Below are positions 7,641-15,909 of a stretch of DNA of 31,045 nucleotides, in pieces; position 1 is the first letter of the stretch, and every line of letters begins with the position of its first letter. The stretch is taken from the NCBI GenBank assembly GCA_937951485.1, contig CALEDJ010000064.1, positions 1 through 31,045 on the forward strand. The letters run 5' to 3'. This DNA is from an uncultured bacterium (GTDB lineage Bacteria; Hydrogenedentota; Hydrogenedentia; Hydrogenedentales; CAILVY01). The notes beneath the pieces were generated by a model. The model was not told the DNA's origin and made no database searches. It was given only the letters and a program-made list of their open reading frames with translations. Made by a program: the position numbers and the translations under genes.

Positions 7641-8269
7641 TATGGAGACGGTTGGTTGTTGTTTGGACTGGGTTTTCCGTTGCGGGTTTCGTTGTTCTCC
7701 GGCGGCGAAAGATTTCCGGGCGATGCGGTTTCAAGGCGTTTTTCCGCATCAGGCCGGAGGGACATCGGAGCGGTATCGCAAGCGCCGTGCTTGACGCTTG
7801 GAAAGAGAATCTGCATGTGTTGAAAGACCCGGTCGCCGCTCCAGGTGTAATAGCGGAGGATGATCAGGAACAGATAAAGCCAGGCGGCGGTCTTGGCGGC
7901 GGCGAAGAAGAGAAGGAGCCGTCGGTGTTCGCGGACGGGGATGGCGAGGTAGTCGCGGAGGTACTCCATGCGCATGGGCAGAAAGGCGAGCAGGGCGACG
8001 ATGCCCAGTTGTATCGCCTTTCCCTGTGCGGCAGGCGATTCGTCGCCGGCGTCGCGGCATCGCCAGTAGGTGAAGAAGGCGACATAGGCGGCGCATGCCA
8101 GGGAGACGGCGTAATGAGAATTGGTGATGGCGCGTTGGGTGACCACGCCGCCGAGATCGCGCAGCCAGTGGAAAGTCCACTCCGGAAAGTAGCCCGCAAG
8201 AAAAATGGGAATCCATGCGAGAAAAGCGAGGCCGCGCCACCAATTATTTGAACGCAACAAAGAGAACAA
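7640..8269 (-). CDS. Hypothetical multi-pass membrane protein
   Basis: 209 codons from a TTG start. About four hydrophobic segments are visible: residues about 10-27 (WWRGLAFLAWIPIFLAGYF), 49-70, 86-100 and 120-142 (LLLFFAAAKTAAWLYLFLIIL). They are separated by basic or polar loops, and a hydrophilic tail of about 55 residues is rich in Asn, Pro and Ser. GGAGGT at 8273-8278 supports translation starting here, though spacing to TTG 8269 is only 3 bases. Later in-frame TTGs at 8260 and 8257 are further away. I do not recognise the family. The opposite-strand frame over the same DNA is low-complexity acidic sequence, so the minus strand is the likelier coding strand. The next genes are over 700 bases away on either side. 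Confidence 0.6.
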   Translation of the reverse strand: MFSLLRSNNWWRGLAFLAWIPIFLAGYFPEWTFHWLRDLGGVVTQRAITNSHYAVSLACAAYVAFFTYWRCRDAGDESPAAQGKAIQLGIVALLAFLPMRMEYLRDYLAIPVREHRRLLLFFAAAKTAAWLYLFLIILRYYTWSGDRVFQHMQILFPSVKHGACDTAPMSLRPDAEKRLETASPGNLSPPENNETRNGKPSPNNNQPSP

Positions 8270-8449
8270 AAGACCTCCACGTGCCTGTGCATAGAAACGC
8301 AGTGAACGCCGGCGGGTTCAACACCATCTTATATGGTTGGATGCATTTCCTGGGACATTGGAACAAAAGCGGGGAAATGTTGTCAACCGCAACGGAATCA
8401 ACGCTCAGTGACCCCCGGTTTTCAGATGAAGGGATAGATAAAAGGCGCG

Positions 8450-8518
8450 CATGGTCTTTTTTGCCTTCAAATGGTCTCACGTTGAGGAATCGAGTTCCAT
8501 TTGGAGGGAAAGACCATG
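8450..8518 (+). promoter_or_regulatory. Foldback leader hairpin covering the transposase ribosome site and start codon
   Basis: CATGGTCTTT (8450-8459) pairs with AAAGACCATG (8509-8518), and CCTTCAAATGG (8464-8474) pairs with CCATTTGGAGG (8497-8507) with one G-U. The internal loop between the helices is TTTG opposite a single G. CTC (8476-8478) and GAG (8492-8494) extend it inward. The ribosome site GGAGGG (8503-8508) and the ATG at 8516 lie in the 3' arm. This matches the known foldback inhibition of IS10/IS50 transposase messages read in from outside. Confidence 0.6.
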
Positions 8519-8897
8519 TACGCCACGAGCAGGATTCTGACATGGATAGTGGGCGATGTACAAGACATGCGTTGGTCGCGGGCCAGGACACATGCGGGCA
8601 TTGTAAGCGCCGCGCTGTTGATGAAGGGGGTTGGGGTATTGGCGTCAGGGCGGACCATGTCGGGGGGAATAGCGGCAAAGCACCGCATAAAACACGTCCG
8701 GCGTTTTCTGCGCAACGAGCAATCTCGCCGCGGAAAGGGAAGCGCTGGAGATGTTGGCGCGGATTTGTCCTCGGAATATTCAGCCCATCCTCAATTAGCA
8801 AGTCATGAACCTTGCGCGGATTGGGAATTACTTCGTGCAATTGTACCGATGTTCGCTCAAGGACGCATTCGCCGCATTACAGGCGTTGCCTGCATGA
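8516..8897 (+). pseudogene. Broken IS4-like transposase gene
   Basis: ATG 8516 follows GGAGGG by 7 bases. The first about 68 residues end in IAAKHRIKHVRRFLRNE, a segment typical of the N-terminal helical part of IS4-group transposases. Coding sense then moves to another frame near 8720 (NLAAEREALEMLARICPRN, 8721 onward), a one-base shift. It hits TAG at 8796 and resumes in that same frame as MNLARIGNYFVQLYRCSLKD (8805 onward) to TGA 8895-8897 beside the right terminal repeat. The whole DDE catalytic core is missing between the last two pieces. It is non-functional. The family call rests on the KHRIK..RFLRN segment and overall layout. Confidence 0.6.
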
Positions 8898-8915
8898 AAC
8901 CGGGGAGCATTGAGG

Positions 8916-8987
8916 GCTGAAGCGTGAACAACGTACAGGATGAAACATGAGGAAAATACGAGGCACGCTGAAGCGTGAACAACGTAC
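8916..8987 (+). repeat. 21-bp direct repeat pair next to the IS remnant
   Basis: GCTGAAGCGTGAACAACGTA plus C occurs at 8916-8936 and again at 8967-8987, a 51-base period, with no mismatch. The second copy runs into the 10-bp palindrome AACGTACGTT (8981-8990). It starts 4 bases after the right end of the IS remnant and ends about 80 bases before the glycosyltransferase start. Confidence 0.75.
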
Positions 8988-9068
8988 GTTGGTTTTTGGG
9001 GCGGGCGATGCATCGTGTACCATTGGGGGATTGCCCGAGGCGGGAAAGAATGCGCAGAAAGGCGTGTT

Positions 9069-10166
9069 GTGAAAATCCTGCATGTGTATAAAGATTTTGA
9101 TCCGCCGGTGCGCGGCGGAATGGAGCGGCACATCGCGCTGATGTGCCGTTTTCAGCGGCAGTGGGCGGAGGTGGAGGCGCTGATGTGCAGCCGAAGGCTG
9201 CGCACGCGGCGGGTCGTGCGCGACGGGACGCCGGTCACGGAGGTGGGGGAGTGGGGGCGATTCCAGAGCGCGCCGGTCGCGCCGATGTTCCCGTGGCATT
9301 TGCGGCGGATGCGCGCGGATGTGGTGGTGATTCACAGCCCGAATCCGACGGCGGAGGTATCATGTCTGCTGGCGCGCCCGCGCGGGCGGGTGGTGGTTCG
9401 CTACCACAGCGATGTAGTGCGCCAGGCCGCCGCCATGCGGCTTTACAAGCCGCTGCTGATGCGGTTTCTCCGCGAATCTGCTATCATTCTCCCCACTTCG
9501 GAACCCTACTTGGACACGTCGCCGTATCTGGCCGCGGTGCGGGACAAGTGCCGGGTGGTGCCGCTGGGCATTGTGGCGGAGATGTTCGCGCATCCTGACG
9601 CGGCGCGCGTGGCCGCGCTGCGCACGGCCTACGGCGGCGATTTTGTGTTGTTTTCGGGCATGCACCGGTATTACAAGGGGCTGCCCTGGCTGGTGCGGGC
9701 GGCGGGCGCCATCCGCGCCAAGGTGGTGATCGCGGGTGACGGGCCGGAACGGTCCGCGTGCATGGCGCTGGCAAAGGAACTTGGGGTGGATATCGCATTC
9801 CCCGGCAGTCTGGAACACGATGATCTGGTCGCGCATCTGCATGCGTGCGCCGTGTTCGCATTTCCATCGGTGGCGCGCAGCGAAGCCTTCGGCATCTCGA
9901 TTCTGGAAGCCCACGCCTGCGGGAAGCCGGTGGTGGCCACGCGCCTGGGCACGGGCGTGGAGTTCGCCAACCTGGACGGGGTGACGGGGCTGAACGTGCC
10001 GCCCCAGGACGCGCAGGCGCTTGCGGAAGCGATCAACGCACTGCTGGCCGACCCGGAACGCGCCCGGGCGATGGGCGTGCGCGCCCGGGAACGGGTCTTG
10101 CGTGATTTTGACGCCGAGGCGGTGGCGCGTATGGAATTCGATATTTACCAGGAAATTGCCGGATGA
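9069..10166 (+). CDS. Glycosyltransferase family 4 protein
   Basis: 365 residues from GTG 9069, which gives the usual beginning KILHVYKDFDPPVRGGMERH with the Gly-Gly loop of GT-B enzymes. GAAAGG lies just upstream, and an upstream GTG at 9015 would add 18 atypical residues. The C-terminal half has the nucleotide-sugar site: MHRYYKGLPWLV, IAGDGPE, and the E-x7-E motif SEAFGISILEAHACGKPVVA (Glu272 and Glu280). The enzyme should transfer a sugar from a nucleotide-activated donor to a lipid-linked or growing glycan on the cytoplasmic side. Its stop overlaps the start of the WecA-like gene (ATGA type), so the two are translationally coupled. Donor and acceptor cannot be read from the sequence. Confidence 0.9.
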   Translation: MKILHVYKDFDPPVRGGMERHIALMCRFQRQWAEVEALMCSRRLRTRRVVRDGTPVTEVGEWGRFQSAPVAPMFPWHLRRMRADVVVIHSPNPTAEVSCLLARPRGRVVVRYHSDVVRQAAAMRLYKPLLMRFLRESAIILPTSEPYLDTSPYLAAVRDKCRVVPLGIVAEMFAHPDAARVAALRTAYGGDFVLFSGMHRYYKGLPWLVRAAGAIRAKVVIAGDGPERSACMALAKELGVDIAFPGSLEHDDLVAHLHACAVFAFPSVARSEAFGISILEAHACGKPVVATRLGTGVEFANLDGVTGLNVPPQDAQALAEAINALLADPERARAMGVRARERVLRDFDAEAVARMEFDIYQEIAG

Positions 10167-11278
10167 TGCGCTGGTTCATACAACACCATTATTATCTTTA
10201 TCTCTACACGCTGTCGGCGTCGTTCCTGCTGGCGCTGGGGTTGACTTGGCTGATGCGGCGCCTGGCGCTGCGCTGGGGCTTCCTGGACCATCCGGGCGAT
10301 CGCAAGATCCACCATTCTCCCATTCCGCTCATGGGCGGCGTGGCCATCGTTGCCACCTTCTACATTATGGTCTTCGGCCACATGGTCCTGTTCTGGGTGA
10401 TGGATCAATACGGTCCGGAGTGGATCGAGCGGAACCTGTCGTCGCATTTTGGCGCAAACGGCGGATTGAAACTCGCCGGAGTACTCCTGGGCGGACTCAT
10501 GATCTTTGCGTTGGGGGTGGTGGACGACCTGAAGGTGCTGAGGCCGTGGACCAAACTCCTGGGGCAGATCGCGTCGGCGGCGGTATTGGTGCTTGCGGGC
10601 AACCGCATCGAGGTGTTCGTTTTGTCAAACTGGTGGCTGTCGGTCTTCGCCACGATTTTCTGGGTGGTGCTGATCGTCAATTCGATGAATTTTCTGGACA
10701 ACATGGACGGGTTGTGCGGCGGCGTGTCCATCATTGCGGCCTATTCCTTCTTCTTGTGCCTGCAACCGCACGAAGACCAACTGGCCCGTTTCCTGTTGAT
10801 GATCTTCGCGGGGTCCGTGGCGGGTTTCCTGTATTTCAACCTCAGTCCCGCGCGCATTTTCATGGGCGATGCCGGGGCAATGTTCAACGGGTATTTCCTG
10901 GCGACGGTGGCGGTGCTGGGCACCTTCCACATGGAAACGACGCCGTCGCGCATTGCGATCGCCGCGCCGCTGCTGGCGCTGAGCGTGCCGCTTTTTGACA
11001 CCATCAGCGTGGTCTATCTCCGGATACGCAGCGGCCAGAACATCATGCTCGGCGACAAGCGGCATTTTTCGCACCGGCTGGTGGATCTCGGCATGTCCCC
11101 GCATCAGGCGGTCGCATTTATCTTCCTCGTGGCGGGCGTGGCCGGGCTGGGAGGCGCACTGCTGCCGCTGATGGACCTCGGCGGCACGCTGATCATCCTG
11201 GCGCAGACCTGCGGACTGTTCCTGCTCATCGTGCTGCTCATGAACGCCAAGCGGCGCAACGGCGGGATCAACTCATGA
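10163..11278 (+). CDS. WecA/MraY-type polyprenyl-phosphate sugar-1-phosphate transferase
   Basis: 371 residues, about 10-11 membrane helices. It transfers a HexNAc-1-phosphate or similar unit from a UDP-sugar to undecaprenyl phosphate and so starts a lipid-linked glycan. Family motifs are all present: HPGDRKIHHSPIPLMGG near the N-terminus, the Asp pair in GVVDDLK (121-122), NSMNFLDNMDG (Asn176, Asp179, Asp182), FMGDAGAMFNGY (Asp236) and the substrate-loop HFSHR (301-305). The His-rich loop and length fit the WecA/TagO branch better than MraY. The start overlaps the GT4 stop (ATG 10163, with 10166 as alternative), and its own stop overlaps the next start by 4 bases, so the three genes form one translation-coupled unit. 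Confidence 0.92.
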   Translation: MMRWFIQHHYYLYLYTLSASFLLALGLTWLMRRLALRWGFLDHPGDRKIHHSPIPLMGGVAIVATFYIMVFGHMVLFWVMDQYGPEWIERNLSSHFGANGGLKLAGVLLGGLMIFALGVVDDLKVLRPWTKLLGQIASAAVLVLAGNRIEVFVLSNWWLSVFATIFWVVLIVNSMNFLDNMDGLCGGVSIIAAYSFFLCLQPHEDQLARFLLMIFAGSVAGFLYFNLSPARIFMGDAGAMFNGYFLATVAVLGTFHMETTPSRIAIAAPLLALSVPLFDTISVVYLRIRSGQNIMLGDKRHFSHRLVDLGMSPHQAVAFIFLVAGVAGLGGALLPLMDLGGTLIILAQTCGLFLLIVLLMNAKRRNGGINS

Positions 11279-14169
11279 AGAGCGGGAAAAAGCGCGGCGG
11301 CAACGCCATCGGCAAGCGCGGCGAAGCGGCCCCGACAGTGCTCTCCAAACCGGTCCCGGATTCTTGCGCTTCGGGGTGGTGGCCTGAAGAGTTCTGCCGT
11401 CCGCGGACGGCATGGATGCTCGCAGGGGCGATCCTCGCGTGGGGGGTGTTGCTGTTCGGCCTTGCGGCCATGGACCGGCTGCTGTGGCTGAAGATCATTA
11501 TCGGCTGGCTGGTGGGGTTGTGGCGGCCCGAAGTGGTGAACCCCTATCCGTGGGATCTGGCGGGCGTGTGGTGGTGCCTGGGAACCACGATTCTGGCGGG
11601 GTTGGTGCATCCTGCGGTGGGGCTTGCCGTGCTGGGTTTTCTGCGGCCCTGGCTGGATGGTTACACCTATCCCCGCGACAACGTGTATTTCCTGTGGGCG
11701 GCGGGGGTCTTGTTTGCGTTCTGGAGTGCGCGCGTCATGCTTCGGGGCGAGCGCATCCGTTTCAAGACCCCGCTGTCGCTGCTGGGGGCCTTTCTTGTGG
11801 TGGCCGCCGTAAGCAGCGCGGCCAGCATCCAGTTTGACCGCACCTACCGCGAGTTGTTGAACTGGTGCGGGTACTTTGCCCTGTTTGCGTTGGCCGCGAA
11901 TACGCTGCGTTCCCGGCGGGTTTCCAGTTTTCTGCTCATTGCGCTGGCCGTGTCCATGGCCGCCGAAACCGTCTTCAGCCTGCTCCATTTCCACTATCTG
12001 TTGCCGTATCTGCGTAAAATGGTGCAGCATCCACAGGTATTGCGCTACTTCTTCGACACCGACGTCATGACTCCGGAACTGGCCCGGCGCTTCAACGTCA
12101 ACCGCGCGTTCGGCTCCATGCTTTTTCCCAATGCGCTGGCGGCTTTCCTGATCCTGGGGTTGCCATACCACACAGCAGCGGCGGTCACGGAGTGGCGGCG
12201 GGTGAAGAGCCTGTGGCAACCGGCGGGCGACCCGGAAAAAGCCGCCGCGCGGCGCTATCGCGCGCTGGCCATCGGCGCCATCGTGTGGTTCGTGGTGTTT
12301 CTGGCGTTCTATGCCGGCGGCCAATTCGCCGCCATGTACCAATATGAAGATGCGTCGTTGTCGAGCGTGATTATCGGCGTGGGGATCGCTGCGGCGATTG
12401 TGGCGCTGTTGCCCGCCGTGTTTTTCTTCTGGGTGGCCGACGGCTATGGGGCTGCGGTGTCCGGGCGGTGCCTGCTCGCCGCCGGATTGAGCCTGCTGAT
12501 CGCGCTGCAATGCCGGGCATTGTGGCTGACTTATTCCCGGGGGGGCATGCTTGCGCTGATCGCGGGCGCAGGGGCGGCGCTGTTCCTGTATTGGGGCCGC
12601 TCGTTGCCGTTTTCAGGCCGATGGCTTGCCAGGACCGCTGTCCCGATCCTGATTGGCCTCGCGGCGGCAAGCATGCTGCTGGGAAACGCCAATGCAATCG
12701 AAGCGGCCGATCCGCCCGCCGCTGCTGACGCGGCCTCCGGCCCCAGCGTCGAGGTGACCGAAGAGGGGCTTCAAGTGACGTTGCAGGACCTGGCCGACCC
12801 GGCCACCATGGCGTTGCGGCTCACCTACTGGCGCGTCGGATGGAACATGTTCCTGAACCATTGCTGGACGGGCGTGGGTCTGAAGAATTTCGGCATCGCC
12901 TATCCCAGTTATCAGTACCTTGGCGCCGGCGAGGTGCGCGAAGCCCACAACAGTTTCCTGCAGGTCTTCTGTGAAACGGGTGTGGCGGGCGGCCTGCTGA
13001 TGCTGGCGTTCTGGGCGTGGGTGGCGCTGTGGGGGGCGGGCCGCGTATTGGGGCAGGCAGAGCGCAGTGATCGGCTGATTCTCGCCGGATTGCTCGGCGG
13101 GGTGCTCGCATTCCTGGCGCATTCGGCCATAGACATCAACTTTTCCCATCCCTCGCTGATGATGTTTGTCATGATGTACGCGGGAATTTTCTGCGCCCGC
13201 GCCGAGCAGGCCCCGGTGGCGCCGGTCCCGGAGACAGCCGACAGCGACCGGCATTTGCCCAGTCAAATCGCCGGGATGGCCTTCCTGCTGGGGATGGCCC
13301 TGTTGCTGGGGTTGAGCGTGCGGGTCTTTTCCCAGGACCTTGCGCTGACGCGCGTCTCGTTCATCAATCTCGGCAATCAGGATGAACTGATGCGCCGCTA
13401 TCATGCCGGACGCTTTTTCACGGAAGAGGTCCAATACAACGCGTGGGACCGCAAACAGGGCAAGGAACTGCCTGATCCGCGCATCGGATTCCACACCGCC
13501 TACGCATTCATCGGCAATGTGGAACTGATCCACCGCTTCGGCCCTGTGATCGCCCCGATGCCCGACCGTGCGCGCGGCGCGCGGCGCGTGCAGCCCGGCG
13601 AACCGGTCCCCCCCAATGCCGTTTTGGTGGTCACCTATCCTGAGCGCGCCGTTTGGCGGGGATTTCAGGCGGCGTACCGCTGGATTGATGAATTGGAGAG
13701 TTATGATGCGCGTTTTCCTTACGACCCCGATTTGGCGTTGCATCTCTCGCGCTGGTGTGAACTGATGGTGACGGTGTGTCATGGGGACGAATTGAAGGAG
13801 AAACGGCGGGAATATATGGACCGCCTGATGTACTGGGCGCAGACCGCTGTCCGGCGCAGTCCCCTGCATGCCGATGTCTATATGAATTACGGCGGCGCGC
13901 TGTGGACCTACGCGTACTTCGCCCCGGGACCGGACAAGGCCGAATGCTATCGGCTTGCCATCGAACAGTTCCGCCGTGCGGCGGAACTGACCCCCACCCA
14001 GGTGCTCCCGCTCATGTATCAGGCCGATGCCTGCCGGAAACTCGCCGACGCCTACCGGGACATCGGCGACGACGCCAACGCCGACCGCTATCTGCAGGAG
14101 GCCGGGGCGGTGGATGCGCAGGTGGAGGCATTGCGCCGGGCGCGGCAGGCGCTGGGGCTTTGGGGATGA
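11275..14169 (+). CDS. O-antigen ligase/polymerase-like membrane protein with large C-terminal soluble domain
   Basis: 964 residues. The first about 650 residues hold roughly a dozen hydrophobic helices and the Wzy_C/O-antigen ligase signature around EAHNSFLQVFCETGVAGG (His558), preceded by the loop GVGLKNFGIAYPSYQYL. Members either ligate the finished glycan to a lipid or protein acceptor or polymerise repeat units at the outer face of the inner membrane. Residues about 680-964 are soluble. The tail (about 845-960) has alternating helices resembling TPR repeats (PLHADVYMNYGGALWTYAYF, AIEQFRRAAELTPTQVLPLM), often seen in this family and likely periplasmic. Start ATG 11275 overlaps the previous stop. 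Ligase and polymerase cannot be told apart from sequence alone. Confidence 0.82.
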   Translation: MKSGKKRGGNAIGKRGEAAPTVLSKPVPDSCASGWWPEEFCRPRTAWMLAGAILAWGVLLFGLAAMDRLLWLKIIIGWLVGLWRPEVVNPYPWDLAGVWWCLGTTILAGLVHPAVGLAVLGFLRPWLDGYTYPRDNVYFLWAAGVLFAFWSARVMLRGERIRFKTPLSLLGAFLVVAAVSSAASIQFDRTYRELLNWCGYFALFALAANTLRSRRVSSFLLIALAVSMAAETVFSLLHFHYLLPYLRKMVQHPQVLRYFFDTDVMTPELARRFNVNRAFGSMLFPNALAAFLILGLPYHTAAAVTEWRRVKSLWQPAGDPEKAAARRYRALAIGAIVWFVVFLAFYAGGQFAAMYQYEDASLSSVIIGVGIAAAIVALLPAVFFFWVADGYGAAVSGRCLLAAGLSLLIALQCRALWLTYSRGGMLALIAGAGAALFLYWGRSLPFSGRWLARTAVPILIGLAAASMLLGNANAIEAADPPAAADAASGPSVEVTEEGLQVTLQDLADPATMALRLTYWRVGWNMFLNHCWTGVGLKNFGIAYPSYQYLGAGEVREAHNSFLQVFCETGVAGGLLMLAFWAWVALWGAGRVLGQAERSDRLILAGLLGGVLAFLAHSAIDINFSHPSLMMFVMMYAGIFCARAEQAPVAPVPETADSDRHLPSQIAGMAFLLGMALLLGLSVRVFSQDLALTRVSFINLGNQDELMRRYHAGRFFTEEVQYNAWDRKQGKELPDPRIGFHTAYAFIGNVELIHRFGPVIAPMPDRARGARRVQPGEPVPPNAVLVVTYPERAVWRGFQAAYRWIDELESYDARFPYDPDLALHLSRWCELMVTVCHGDELKEKRREYMDRLMYWAQTAVRRSPLHADVYMNYGGALWTYAYFAPGPDKAECYRLAIEQFRRAAELTPTQVLPLMYQADACRKLADAYRDIGDDANADRYLQEAGAVDAQVEALRRARQALGLWG

Positions 14170-14220
14170 CCGGAATACGTCGGGCGTGAACAACCCCGGA
14201 TACAGGAACACAGAGAAGAC

Positions 14221-15288
14221 ATGAATTCACGGATGACGGCATTGAGGGAGGGGCTGCGGCAGGCGGATTGTGACGCTTTTTTCAGCCTTTCGCCCCCGGC
14301 CAATCACTACCTCAGCGGCTTTCGAGGCACTGCCTCTAGCCTGGTCATTACGCTGGAGGAGGCATATTTCCTCTGCGATTTCCGTTATGTCGAGCAGGCG
14401 CGGGAACAGGTGAAAGGCTACGAAATCCTGGAGGCCGCCGGCGCGCTGGAAACACGGACGGGGGAGCGCCTGCGCGCATTGGAAGTGGAACGGCCCGGCT
14501 TTGACCCTGCCGCGCTGTCGGTGCAGCAGCACAAGATGGTCCAAGAGTCCTTCGAGGGAACGCTGATTCCTCTCGAGCATCTGCCCGGCGCGCTGCGCGA
14601 AATCAAGGATGCCGGCGAGGTCGCGCGCATGCGCGCGGCCTGCGCCCTGACGGAGCAGGCGCTGGTGAACGTGCTGGAGACCGTGCGGCCGGGCGTGAGC
14701 GAGGCGTCCGTGGCGGCGCGACTGGAATACGAATTCCGCCAATTGGGGGCCGAAGGGCCGGCCTTTCCAGTCATTGTGCTCTTCGGGGCGCGCAGTTCGC
14801 TGCCGCACGGCATGCCCGGAAGCACGCCGCTCTCGGTGGGCGACATTGTGCTGGTGGACTGTGGGTGCATTCTGGACGGGTATTGCGCTGACTTGACTCG
14901 CACCTTTGTATCCGGTAGGATCATGGGGGACTGGTTTAAGGAGATTTATCACGCCGTTTTGCAGGCCCAGCAGGCGGGTATCGCCGCATTGCGGGCGGGC
15001 GCAACGGCCAAGGATGTGGATGCCGAAGCCCGGCGCATCATCAACGATGCGGGCTACGGCGCGCATTTCGGACACGGTCTGGGGCATGGGGTGGGTTTGG
15101 AAGTGCATGAAGCGCCCCGGCTCAATATGCAGTCGGAGACCGTATTGCAGGCAGGCATGGCGGTTACGGTCGAGCCGGGAATCTACCTGCCCGGCCGGGG
15201 CGGCGTTCGGATAGAGGATTTGACGGTGGTCACCGAAGCCGGCTGCGAGGTGATCACCGGATTGCCCAAGGAATTACAGGTTATATGA
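14221..15288 (+). CDS. pepP: Xaa-Pro aminopeptidase/prolidase-type M24 metallopeptidase
   Basis: 355 residues, the length of the short bacterial M24B enzymes that remove an N-terminal residue before proline or split Xaa-Pro dipeptides. An N-terminal creatinase-like domain (1-125) precedes the pita-bread domain. The five dinuclear-metal ligands are visible: Asp213 (VLVDCG), Asp224 (CADLTRTF), His289 (GHGLGHGVG), Glu318 (VTVEPG) and Glu332 (VRIED). His196 in SLPHG fits the substrate-proton site. The stop codon overlaps the efp start by 4 bases. The order pepP-efp-accB-accC is a common bacterial arrangement and strengthens all four calls. PepP or PepQ specificity cannot be decided. Confidence 0.92.
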   Translation: MNSRMTALREGLRQADCDAFFSLSPPANHYLSGFRGTASSLVITLEEAYFLCDFRYVEQAREQVKGYEILEAAGALETRTGERLRALEVERPGFDPAALSVQQHKMVQESFEGTLIPLEHLPGALREIKDAGEVARMRAACALTEQALVNVLETVRPGVSEASVAARLEYEFRQLGAEGPAFPVIVLFGARSSLPHGMPGSTPLSVGDIVLVDCGCILDGYCADLTRTFVSGRIMGDWFKEIYHAVLQAQQAGIAALRAGATAKDVDAEARRIINDAGYGAHFGHGLGHGVGLEVHEAPRLNMQSETVLQAGMAVTVEPGIYLPGRGGVRIEDLTVVTEAGCEVITGLPKELQVI

Positions 15289-15851
15289 CAGCGATATCCA
15301 CGGCGGATTTTCGGAACGGTTTGGTGGTGGATTTGGATGGCCAGTTGATGGAAATCGTTGAATTCCAGCATGTTAAGCCTGGGAAAGGCGGCGCATTCGT
15401 CCGCACCAAGTTCAAAAATGTGCTTACCGGTCGGGTTTTGGAAAAGACGTTTCGTTCCGGGGAACGGATGGAGGAGGCCCGCATTGAAGAGCGGCGGTGG
15501 CAATATCTCTACCACGACGGTGATTTATATCACTTCATGGACTACGAGACCTATGAACAGATGGCGGTGAATGCCTCGGTGGTGGGCGATGCCGCGGAAT
15601 GGATGAAAGAGAACACCGACGCGATCCTGGTTTTTCATAAGGGAAAGGTCATCAAGGTCAAAATCCCGCTTTTCGTGGAATTGACGATCGCCAAGGCGGA
15701 ACCCGGTGTCCAGGGCGATCGCGCCTCCAGCGCCACGAAACCCGCCACGCTCGAAACGGGGGCGGTGATTCAGGTGCCTTTGTTTCTGAACGAGGGCGAC
15801 GTGGTAAAGGTGGATACGCGCACCGGCGAGTATATTGAGCGGGTAAGTTGA
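15285..15851 (+). CDS. efp: Translation elongation factor P
   Basis: 188 residues, the usual EF-P size, with the KOW-like N-terminal domain and two OB-fold domains. It enters the ribosome E site and rescues stalling at consecutive prolines. The tip loop KPGKGGAFVR places Lys34 at the residue that other bacteria beta-lysylate. The Lys excludes the Arg-rhamnosylation type. No EpmA/EpmB modification gene is in the window. The C-terminal signature is changed to LETGAVIQVPLFLNEGDVVKVDTRTGEYIERV, still matching the family. Translation is coupled to pepP through an ATGA overlap. Confidence 0.96.
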   Translation: MTAISTADFRNGLVVDLDGQLMEIVEFQHVKPGKGGAFVRTKFKNVLTGRVLEKTFRSGERMEEARIEERRWQYLYHDGDLYHFMDYETYEQMAVNASVVGDAAEWMKENTDAILVFHKGKVIKVKIPLFVELTIAKAEPGVQGDRASSATKPATLETGAVIQVPLFLNEGDVVKVDTRTGEYIERVS

Positions 15852-15909
15852 ACGCCTTGCACCGCGTGCGGTCGCTTGGGCGATGCACGCAAAAACGGAG
15901 GATAGGCGC

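Larger units (their letters stand above)
8406..8912 (+). mobile_element. Decayed, internally deleted IS4-like insertion sequence with terminal inverted repeats
   Basis: Left end CAGTGACCCCCGGTTTTCA (8406-8424) matches the reverse complement of the right end, CAATGCTCCCCGGTTTCA (from 8895-8912), at 15 positions plus one gap. Between them are a foldback leader and fragments of a transposase gene whose final stop codon abuts the right repeat, as in intact IS elements. At about 507 bp it is far shorter than the 1.2-1.6 kb of an autonomous IS4-type element. No target-site duplication is recognisable, so it is old or rearranged. Confidence 0.65.

Noticed and set aside
7538-8251. 237-codon plus-strand frame over the hypothetical membrane protein
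   Set aside because: Its sequence is low-complexity acidic/Gly-rich, while the minus strand gives well-formed membrane helices and a ribosome site.
8501-8920. An intact 139-codon gene
   Set aside because: The frame covers only the N-terminal transposase piece, then continues in the wrong frame after the shift near 8720.
9015-9068. Upstream GTG start for the glycosyltransferase
   Set aside because: It adds 18 residues unlike the family before the usual KILHVYKDFDPP start.
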